From Symbiodinium natans (taxonomy: Eukaryota; Sar; Dinophyceae; Suessiales; Symbiodiniaceae), in the NCBI GenBank assembly GCA_905221605.1, contig CAJNDS010002546.1:572684-636683 (forward strand): a stretch of 64,000 bases of DNA, in the 5' to 3' direction. Below the pieces are notes generated by a model. It was given only the letters and a program-made list of their open reading frames with translations. It had not been told where the DNA came from and searched no databases. Positions 43,901 through 52,545 of this stretch are shown in pieces. Made by a program: the position numbers and the translations under genes. Each line of letters begins with the position of its first letter. The stretch's first letter is position 1.

Positions 43901-46627
43901 CATGCAGGAGCCTCATAGTGGCCAATGGTTTAGGGTTTAGGGTTTAGGGTGTTATCCCTCTAAACCCATGTATGTTTATGTCTAGATACTCGAGGGGATT
44001 CCGTGGCTCCTAGGATACCCCAATGAAGAGAGCCTAAGCGTAAAAATGCAACAAACCCTGAAAACCCTTAAACCCTAAAAACCCCAAAACCCTCAAAACT
44101 CCTATGCGCTTGAAGCCCCTAAACCCGAAAAACCCCCAAACACTAAACACCACGATTCCTTAAGAACCCCTAAACCTCTAACCCGAAACCCCAAAAACCC
44201 CTAAACCCCAAAAAACAACCCTAAACCCTAAACCCTAAAAACCCCGAAACCCTAAACCCTAAACCCTAACCTAAACCCCTAAGTACACCCCTAAACCCCT
44301 GTGCTAGGTACTTCGAGACGCAGCGCCACCTTTGGCTTGTGATGGAGCTCTGCCGTGGACAGGACACGTGCTGCGGGTCAGAAGAGACTGAGGGGGGTTT
44401 AGGGTTTAGGTTTTAGGGTTTAGGGTTAGGAACAACTAGCAGCCATAGTAACAGACACCAAACAAGTACCACCTTGAAACCCTGGGCCCTAGACCACTAA
44501 ACTTGGGGTATCTATTTTCATTTCAGAGAGCATTCTGGAATCAACCCTTCAACCCTCAACACTCAACCCTAAACCCTAAACCTGAAACCCCAAATCCTAA
44601 ACCCCAAACCCTAAACCCTAAACCTGAAACCCCAAATCCTAAACCCCAAACCCTAAACCGTAGCCCTAAACCCCAACCCTTCGCTCCGCAGGAACTCTGT
44701 GATCGGGTCCTGTCCACGCAGGGCCTGCCGGAGTTCGAGGCAGGGACCGATTGTTGAGGGTTCTAGGAGTTTGGGGTTTAGGGTTTAGGGTTTAGGCTCT
44801 ATAGGGTTTAGGGTTTAGGGTTTAGGGTTTAGGGTTTAGGGCTCAAGGAGTTTGGGGTTTAGGGCTTAAGGAGTTTGGGGTTTAGGGTTTGGGTTTCATG
44901 GATGAGGGCTCCTCACCAGTACAGGAATAACTTGGTCTCAAACTCGTTAGGCGGTGGAAATGTGCTTTTCTTTTTTTCGGGCTTGCTCGGCGCAGAACAT
45001 ACATGTACTCGCATTGTTCTGGGGGAGGGATAGAAATCCTAAACCCTAAACGCTAAACCCTAAATCTTCATACAGCTCAGTGCCATTGGAATCCTGAGCC
45101 CGAAGCTCGGAAACCCTGAAACTCTTTCGGCGGTTAGCGCCGAACATACCCCCAAGATTACTGCACAAGACTTATTCTTATCAAGTCAGGGCTTAGGGTC
45201 TTGGGGTGCAGAAACCTACTAAACGGGGGGGAAAGGGTTTAGGATTTAGGGTTTAGGGTTCAGGGTTTAGGGGCACCCCTAAGTCTCGAAACCCCCCGGA
45301 GTCCCTCGACGAAGGTCGCGCGCCTTCTAGAGCAAATGCTGCGCGCGACGCAGCACTGCCACCGCAAAGGCCGGTCAGGGTTTCGGGTTTAGGGTTTCGG
45401 GTTTAGGGTTTGGGGTTTAGGGTTTCGGGTTTGCGGTTTGGGGTTTAGGGTTTGGGGTTTGGGGTTTAGGGTTTGGGGTTTAGGGTTTAGGGTTTGGGGT
45501 TTAGGGTTTAGGGTTTCGGGTTTAGGGTTTGGGGTTTAGGGTTTCGGGTTTAGGTTGTAAGGGCAAGGATGCCCAGTAGTGCCCTTATTCCCTTTTGGCT
45601 AGGGTTTAGGGTTTAGGGTTTAGGGTTTAGGGTTTAGGGTTTAGGGTTTAGGGTTTAGGGTTTAGGGTTTAGGGTTTAGGGTTTAGGGTTTAGGGTTTAG
45701 GGTTGTATAAGCTCCCTGAAAGCAACGCGGGCACCCTTTGTATTGTCAGGTTGCTGGGTAATACATGGTTTTGGGCGCAGACGCGAGCTAGGTTACCCAG
45801 CAACCTGACAATACAAAGGGTGCCCGCGTTGCTTTCAGGGAGCTTATACAACCCTAAACCCAAAACCCTAAGCCCTAAACCCTAAACCCTAAACCCTACA
45901 CCCTAAACCCTAAACCCTAAACCCTAGGGTTTCGACTCAGATTTTGAAAGGGGGTTGCTCTCCTTAGGTAAGGGTACCCAGGGGTTAGGGTGGAGGGTTT
46001 ATAGGGTTTAGGGTTCAGGGTTCCCTAAACCCTAAACCCTAAAGCCTCAACCCTAAACCCTAAACCCGGGTTGTTGGATTTAGGGACAACCACTTGCAGC
46101 TGAAGCCAACGCTCCCGAGAACGGCCCATATAGGATCCAACCCCACACGTTCTCCGCCTTCGGAACCTACGCCCTCAGACTTTGGGGTTCAGAATGTAGA
46201 ATGCAGAATTTAGAGTTTAGGGTTTAGGGTATTAAAAAATAAAAGAGGTTGTGTAGGGCTTAGGGTTTAGAGTTCAAGGTTTCGGGGGCTGTACCGTTCC
46301 ATCGAAGATCATGCGACGTAATCTTGTTGCAGTTGCAAGCTTGTACTGTTTGAGTGCTCCTACCATGTGATGCTGCACGTTAAATGGTATTGTGAGCTAG
46401 GTAGGCCCTCTGTTCTCCCTCATTTGGGTTTCAAGAGGATCCCTAAACCCCAAACCCTAAACTTAAACCCTAAACCCTAAACCCTAAACCCTAAACCCTA
46501 AACCCTAAACCCTAAACAAGGGCCATCCTGGCAAGGAGGTCGGATGGCATGTCGTTGTCGTATGCTGTGCCCCAGGACGGCTGCACAGAGACCTGAAGCC
46601 GGAGAACTTCATCTTCACAGGCCCCCG
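40919..46627 (+). CDS. Ser/Thr protein kinase (CDPK/CAMK-like), N-lobe to catalytic loop, 7 exons
   Basis: Exons 40919-40975, 41580-41655, 43092-43147, 44308-44362, 44692-44739, 45315-45369 and 46576-46627 join in phase. In order they give the glycine-rich loop (LGVGSYGTVMLATHR), the VAIK-type lysine (ERAVKCIDKRLL), an alphaC-end/beta4 stretch (LKLMDHPHICRMVE), the hinge (RHLWLVMELCRGQ), alphaD (ELCDRVLSTQGLPEFE), alphaE (ARLLEQMLRATQHCHRKG) and the catalytic loop (LHRDLKPENF). These are conserved kinase elements and the pattern is closest to calcium-dependent kinases. The usual alphaC glutamate position looks like GEVEAVV. Donors include GC (GCCAGG, GCTTAA, GCAGGG, GCCGGT), GA (GACACG) and GT (GTGAAG, GTTTAG). 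No DFG or APE exon and no EF hands follow before the repeat block, so it is incomplete or truncated. Borders at 44739/45315 are the least certain. Confidence 0.85.
41656..43091 (+). mobile_element. Telomere-repeat kinase intron with GCTT duplication
   Basis: GCTT at 41656-41659 and again at 43092-43095. The intron opens GCTTAACTTAGGG straight into about nine TTTAGGG units and closes with CCCTAAACCC, a T run and GCGTAG. Spliced as GC...AG it joins EAVVS to ALKLMDHPH in frame. Inside are a C-rich piece near 42050-42060 and AGGATTT repeats near 42240-42305. Confidence 0.65.
43177..43270. mobile_element. MITE-like element with 30-bp inverted ends
   Basis: CTGGTTCTTAGCAGGGAATG at the left and CATTCCCGACTAAGAACCAG at the right pair almost perfectly, continued by AGGGAATGAGG / CCTCATTCCCT. 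It lies in the kinase intron after exon 43092-43147. A lone end (TTCCCGACTAAGAACCAG) occurs near 2166-2184, and the inner part resembles 110-173. Confidence 0.8.
45600..45703 (+). repeat. (TTTAGGG)n block
   Basis: About 14 perfect units leading directly into the left arm of the palindrome at 45693. Confidence 0.95.
45693..45861. repeat. Perfect 69-bp inverted repeat with 31-bp loop
   Basis: Left arm 45693-45761 and right arm 45793-45861 match base for base, including TATAAGCTCCCTGAAAGCAA and its inverse, and extend into the flanking telomere-type repeats (GGGTTTAGGG / CCCTAAACCC). The loop is TACATGG..GAGCTAGG. It lies in the intron between kinase exons 45315-45369 and 46576-46627. Confidence 0.9.
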
Positions 46628-47010
46628 GTTTAGGGTTTAGGGTTTAGGGTTTAGGGTTTAGGGTTTAGGGTTTAGGGTTTAGGGTTTAGGGTTGCCAGGG
46701 CTTCCCTGGGTCTGGTTTTAGACAGGTTGGGGTTGCTTGGGATGTTCCCCCTTATACGAACAGTCCTTAATAGGGATGAGAAAAGTACCTATAACCCCTA
46801 TGTGCCATGGACCTTTAGGTATAATGTGAGGTCTTGTCCTTCTTTCCCTATTAAAACCATTGAATGTTTTATGCCTGAAGCATGTCAGAGTTGGGTTTAT
46901 GGCTTAGCAAACTCACTCATCCTTGGAAACAAGTCGGAGGGGGCCTTTCTGTTTTTCAAGAAAAATGAAACAACTATGAAGTAACACAATAGCGAGTCAC
47001 CCCCCTGATC
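46628..47010. other. Sequence after the last kinase exon
   Basis: Starts with about nine TTTAGGG units used as the donor, then the solo MITE arm at 46744, the edge repeat at 46786-46832, and unique sequence to about 47010. I looked for the next kinase exon (DFG, APE) in all frames and did not find it. Confidence 0.6.
46786..46832 (+). repeat. 47-bp edge repeat, left copy (inverted at 59410-59456)
   Basis: TACCTATA, CTATGT and GGACCTTTAGGTATAATGTG followed by AGGT occur here and, inverted and equally spaced, at 59410-59456. About 39 of 47 bases agree. The two copies bracket the 12.6-kb repeat block. Confidence 0.8.
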
Positions 47011-50000
47011 TTGGCCTCTCGTCGCTTTCTCACAAGTCCAAGTTATGGAAGGAACCGCCGGAAAGATGAAAAGAATAGGAAGGTAGAGATAAGAGAAGGG
47101 TGTTCCGCCCCCCTCTCCAAAACCTTCTTCATTCCTCTCCTCTCTTCGTCTCTTCTCTTTGCTTCTTCTTTTCTGACAACAGTGGGAAAGGGAAGGAATG
47201 AAAGAGCAGAAGGAAGGCAGGCACAAATGGGCCTCCTTTTGTGCGCCCGTCCTCCTTGCCTTTTTGTCTGCCTCGATGTGGCAAAGGTGAGCAAGGAAGG
47301 GGGGGAACGACAAGCTCTCCGTGCCCCTTGTCTTGTCGTGTTTTCCCAGAGTGTTGCGGGAAGACTGCGGGGGCCTTTTTTCCCGCCTCTCCTTTCCTTT
47401 CCTTGCCTTTCCTGCGCTCTCATAGAAAAAGGAAGAAGAAGGATAAAAGACAAAGCAGAAACAAAAAGGGGGTCATGCCCCCGCCTATGGGCCTATGTCT
47501 ACTTTCTCCTCTCTTGCTTTCTGCTCTTCAGTTTCTGGACTCTGACACGTAAGAAATGTCTGCGACAGGGGGTGGCAGGGGGAGCTTTCCTTTCCCAGTC
47601 TTTCTTCCCTGTCTCCTTATCAATGAGAAAACGCATGAGGGGGAGGAAGGAGAAGTGGAGAGTGAGAGCGAGGGACAAGGAGATGGAGAGAGGAAGAAAG
47701 AGAATGAGAGAATGATAGTGAAAGAGAAAGGAAAGATAGAGAGAGAGAGAGAGAGGGTGTAGGTAGATAGATAGATAATAAAGAGGAAAGGCGAGCAACC
47801 GCAAGGCGTGGCAACTTTCTGTTGTTTTCCTTTCCACTTCAGTCTGTTCTTCCTCGCCATTTCTTCCTATATATCTCATTCGCGAGAAAAGGAGGAGAGA
47901 AGAGGAAGAAGAAAAGAGGACAGCAAGGAAGAGGGCAGATGGAGTGACAAGTTATCTGGTCCCTCTTCATACCTTATCATCTGCGAACATTACTCCTCTG
48001 TTCTCTTCTGTCTCCTGTTCTTTTGAAGTAAAGGTTCCCTTGTCTTGTCATGTTTTCCCAGAGTGTTGCGGGAAGACTGCGGGGGCATTTTTTCCCGCCT
48101 CTCCTTTCCTTTCCTTTCCTGCGCTCTCATAGAAACAGGAAGAAGAAGGATAAATGACAAAGCAGAAACAAAAAAGAGGTCATGCCCCCGCCTATGGGCC
48201 TATGTCTACTTTCTCCTCTCTTGCTTTCTGCTCTTCAGTTTCTGGACTCTGATACGTAAGAAATGTCTGCGACAGGGGGTGGCAGGGGGAGCGTTCCTTT
48301 CCCAGTCTTTCTTCCCTGTCTCCTTATCAATGAGAAAACGCATGAGGGGGAGGAAGGAGAAGTGGAGAGTGAGAGCGAGGGACAGGGAGAGGGAGAGAAG
48401 AAGAAAGAGAGTGAGAGAATGAAAGTGAAAGAGGGAGGAACGATAGGAAGGGAAACATACGGGAAGGAGAGGGTTCCGCCCCCTTCTCCAAATCCTTCTT
48501 CGTTCCTCTCCTCTCTTCGTCTCTTCTCTTAGCTGCTTCTTTTCTGACAACAGTGGGAAAGGAAGGAATGAAAGAGCAGAAGGAAGACAGGCACAAATGG
48601 GCCTCCTTTTGTGCGCCCGTCCTCCTTGCCTTTTTGTCTGCCTCGATGTGGCAAAGCTGAGCAAGGGAAGGGGGAACGACAAGCTCTCCGTTTTCTTGTC
48701 TTCTCGTGAATTCCCGGAGAGTTGCGGGAAGACTGCGGGGGCCTTTTTGAAGGATAAAACACAAAAAGCAGAAACAAAAAAGAGGTCATGCCCCCGCCTA
48801 TGGGTCTATGTCTACTTTCTCCTCTCTTGCTTTCTGCTCTTCAGTTTCTGGACTCTGATACGTAAGAAATGTCTGCGACGGGGGGTGGCAGGGGGAGCGT
48901 TCCTTTTCCAGTCTTTCTTCCCTGTCTCCTTATCAATGAGAAAACGCATGAGGGGGAGGAAGGAGAAGTGGAGAGTGAGAGCGAGGGACAGGGAGAGGGA
49001 GAGAAGAGGAGAGAGAATGAGAGAATGAAAGTGAAAGAGGGAGGAACGATAGGAAGGGAGAGATAAGGGAAGGAGGGGGTTCCGCCCCCTTCTCCAAATC
49101 CTTCTTCGTTCCTCTCCTCTTTTCGTCTCTTCTCTTAGCTGCTTCTTTTCTGACAACAGTGGGAAAGGAAGGAATGAAAGAGCAGAAGGAAGACAGGCAC
49201 CAATGGGCCTCCTTTTGTGCGCCCGTCCTCCTTGCCTTTTTGTCTGCCTCGATGTGGCAAAGCTGAGCAAGGGAAGGGGGGAACGACAAGCTCTCCGTTT
49301 TCTTGTCTTCTCGTGAATTCCCGGAGAGTTGCGGGAAGACTGCGGGGGCCTTTTTTCCGCTTCTCCTTTCCTGTTCTTTCCTTCACTCTCATAGAAAAAG
49401 GAAGAAGAAGAAGAAGGATAAAAGACAAAGCAGAAACAAAAAAGAGGTCATGCCCCCGCCTACGGGCCTATGTCTACTTTCTCCTCTCTTGCTTTCTGCT
49501 CTTCAGTTTCTGGACTCTGATACGTAAGAAATGTCTGCGACGGGGGGTGGCAGGGGGAGCGTTCCTTTCCCAGTCTTTCTTCCCTGTCTCCTTATCAATG
49601 AGAAAACGCATGAGGGGGAGGAAGGAGAAGTGGAGAGTGAGAGCGAGGGACAGGGAGAGGGAGAGAAGAAGAGAGAGAATGAGAGAATGAAAGTGAAAGA
49701 GGGAGGAACGATAGGAAGGGAGACATAAGGGAAGGAGAGGGTTCCGCCCCCTTTTCCAAATCTTTCTTCGTTCCTCTCCTCTCTTCGTCTCTTCTCTTTG
49801 CTGCTTCTTTTCTGACAACAGTGGGAAAGGAAGGAATTAAAGAGCAGAAGGAAGACAGGCACAAATGGGCCTCCTTTTGTGCGCCCGTCCTCCTTGCCTT
49901 TTTGTCTGCCTCGATGTGGCAAAGCTGAGCAAGGGAGGGGGGGAACGACAAGCTCTCCGTTTTCTTGTCTTGTCGTGTGTTCCCGGAGAGTTGCGGGAAG

Positions 50001-51557
50001 ACTGCGGGGGCCTTTTTTCCCGCTTCTCCTTTCCTTTTCTTTCCTGCGCTCTCATAGAAAAAGGAAGAAGAAGGATAAAAGACAAAGCAGAAACAAAAAA
50101 GAGGTGATGCCCCCGCCTATGGGCCTATGTCTACTTTCTCCTCTCTGGCTTTCTGCTCTTCCATTTCTGGACTCTGATACGTAAGAAATGTCCGCGACAG
50201 GGGGTGGCAGGGGGGGGGGCGTTCCTTTCCCAATCTTTCTTCCCTGTCTCCTTATCAATGAGAAAATGCATGAGGGGGAGGAAGGAGAAGTGGAGAGTGA
50301 GAGCGAGGGACAAGGAGAGGGAGAGAGGAAGAAAGAGAATGAGAGAATTAGAGTGAAAGAGAAAGGAAAGATAGAGAGAGAGAGAGGTGTAGGTAGATAG
50401 ATAGATAATAAAGAGGAAAGGCGAGCAACCGCAAGGCGTGGCAACTTTCTGTTGTTTTGCTTTCCACTTCAGTCTGTTCTTCCTCACCATTTCTTCCTAT
50501 ATATCTCATTCGCGAGAAAAGGAGGAGAGAAGAGGAAGAAGAAAAGAGGACAGCAAGGAAGAGGGCAGATGGAGTGACAAGTTATCTGGTCCCTCTTCAT
50601 ACCTTATCATCTGCGAACATTACTCCTCTGTTCTCCTCTGTCTCCTGTTCTTTTGAAGTAAAGGTTCCCTTGTCTTGTCGTGTTTTCCCAGAGAGTTGCG
50701 GGAAGACTGAGGGGGCCTTTTTGCCCACCTCTCGTTTCATTTTCTTTCCTGCGCTCTCATAGAAAAAGGAAGAAGAAGGATAAAAGATAAAGCAGAAACA
50801 AAAAAGAGGTCATGCCCCCGCCTATGGGCCTATGTCTACTTTCTCCTCTCTTTGCTTTCTGCTCTTCAGTTTCTGGACTCTGATACGTAAGAAATGTCTG
50901 CGACGGGGGGTGGCTGGGGGAGCGTTCCTTTCCCAGTCTTTCTTCCCCGTCTGCTTATCACTGAGAAAACGCATGAGGGGGAGGAAGGAGAGCGAGGGAC
51001 AGGGAGAGGGAGAAAGGAAGAGAGAGAATGAGAGAATGAAAATGAAAGAGGGAGGAACGATAGGAAGGGAGAGACAAGGGAAGGAGAGGGTTCCGCCCCC
51101 TTCTCCAAAACCTTCCTCTCTTCGTCTCTTCTCTTTGCTTCTTCTTTTCTGACAACAGTGGAAAAGGAAGGAATGAAAGAGCAGAAGGAAGGCAGGCACA
51201 AATGGGCCTCCTTTTGTGCGCCCGTCCTCCTTGCCTTTTTGTCTGCCTCGATGTGGCAAAGCTGAGCAAGGGAGGGGGGGAACGACAAGCTCTCCGTTCC
51301 TTGTCTTGTCGTGTATTCCCGGAAGACTGAGGGGGCCTTTTTTCCCGCTTCTCCTTTCCTTTCCTTTCCTTTCCTGCGCTCTCATAGAAAAAGGAAGAAG
51401 AAGGATAAAAGACAAAGCAGAAACAAAAAAGAGGTCATGCCCCCGCCTATGGGCCTATGTCTACTTTCTCCTCTCTTGCTTTCTGCTCTTCAGTTTCTGG
51501 AGACAGGGAGAGGGAGAGTGGAAGATGGAGAATGAGAGAATGAAAGTGAAAGAGAGA

Positions 51558-51606
<49 letters not shown>

Positions 51607-51810
51607 TAGGTAGAGAGGTAGTTTTCCTCTCCACTTCAGTCTGTTCTTCCTCACCATTTCTTCCTATATATCTCATTCTGCGAGAAAAGGAGGAGAGGAA
51701 GGAAGAGGGGAGATGGAGTGACAAATTATCCTGGTCCCTCTTCTTACCTTATCATCTGCGTACATTACTCCTCTGATCTCTCTGTTTCCTGTACTTTTGA
51801 AGTAAAGGTT
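47011..51810. repeat. Tandem array of 0.6-0.7 kb polypurine/polypyrimidine units
   Basis: The marker CAGTTTCTGGACTCTGATAC recurs (with small changes) near 47529, 48236, 48842, 49504, 50161, 50866 and 51491, so there are about seven units 605-710 bp apart. All units share the CATGCCCCCGCCTATGGG and GTCTGCGACAGGGGGTGGCA sections. They come in two types: one with GCGAGCAACCGCAAGGCGTG and TATATATCTCATTC (after 47529 and 50161, truncated after 51491), the other with GTTCCGCCCCCTTCTCC and TGCCTCGATGTGGCAAAG. Each unit swaps between purine-rich and pyrimidine-rich on one strand, giving long artefactual frames (up to 234 codons) on both strands. I see no gene. Confidence 0.9.
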
Positions 51811-51817
51811 TACAGAG

Positions 51818-52011
51818 GTTTATCCCCTGTCCCTTCCGTTTCCATGGCATTTGGTGTACAAAGCCATAATGGTGTTAACAAAGTGCTGCCCTTTCGCGGC
51901 TGGGAGTGCGGAGAGCTTGTACAACGAGAAGGAAGGGTCCGAAAGAGCAACGTTTTCATCATGGCCGCTCTGCTAGGACAGTCACTTAGTTGTTTTTTCA
52001 AAAATTGAATA
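51818..52011 (+). other. Small open frame at the end of the tandem array
   Basis: An open frame here contains SVSMAFGVQSHNGVNKVLPF and ECGELVQREGRVRKSNVFIM. It is the first non-repetitive sequence after the array. No start that I trust and no recognised domain. Confidence 0.2.
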
Positions 52012-52079
52012 AGTTAACAAGACTGCTTTTACCTATACGAATAACCAAACTAAAGTTGAAATTCATATGAATATTAATC

Positions 52080-52545
52080 AGGGTTTAGGGTCTAGGGGCG
52101 CCTAGGGCTTTGATTGGTGGGCATACTTCTAATTTGCGGGGCATCCCATAACAAGACTTCCCCTAAATGTTTTGGTCTCCTCCCACTTGTTTGGATTGTT
52201 GAAACAGACGGACCCTTCAAACACCTGAAACAGACATGCGTGGGGCGTCCCATAACATGACTCCTCCTAATTGGCTTGAATCCCCCGACTTGCGTTGCTT
52301 GTTGCTGAAACAGAAGGATATATGGCTAACAAACCCGTTCCGTTGGACCCTTCAAAGACTTGAGACTTGAAACAGACACATGTATGGCGAACAAGTTCGT
52401 TCCGGTGGACCTTTCAACCGCGTTGTACAAAAATGTCCCCCAGACATCCTCCTTGGGGCGTCCGTAACATGACTTCTCCTAGTTGTCTCGGACTCCTCCA
52501 GCTGTTGTACATGTTGAGACCGGAGAGAATATGGCTACACACAAA
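52080..52545. repeat. Imperfect repeats with GGGGCGTCCCATAACATGACT
   Basis: The word GGGGC(G/A)TCC(C)(A/G)TAACA(T/A)GACT recurs near 52138, 52235 and 52455, with GAAACAGA and GGACCCTTCAAA words between copies. Copies are diverged. Links the two large arrays. Confidence 0.65.

Larger units (their letters stand above)
1..46740. repeat. Mosaic of interspersed telomere-type repeats (TTTAGGG/CCCTAAA)
   Basis: Dozens of blocks of TTTAGGG or CCCTAAA, from 2 to about 20 units each, alternate with 50-800 bp of other sequence. Orientation is not random. Between a CCCTAAA block and the next TTTAGGG block there is usually a short open, GC-rich exon; between TTTAGGG and the next CCCTAAA there is non-coding sequence. 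Examples of the exon pattern are 15152-15239, 19522-19605, 31346-31433, 37145-37204, 40919-40975, 41580-41655 and 46576-46627. Many blocks carry degenerate units such as TTTGGGG or TTCAGGG, so they are old and are not a functional telomere. Confidence 0.9.

Noticed and set aside
45703-45885. Plus-strand 60-codon frame
   Set aside because: It is the palindrome at 45693-45861 read through arm, loop and arm.
47011-51776. Many frames of 100-234 codons on both strands
   Set aside because: They recur with every tandem unit, in several frames, and reflect purine/pyrimidine strand bias with few stops. There is no domain and no splice structure.
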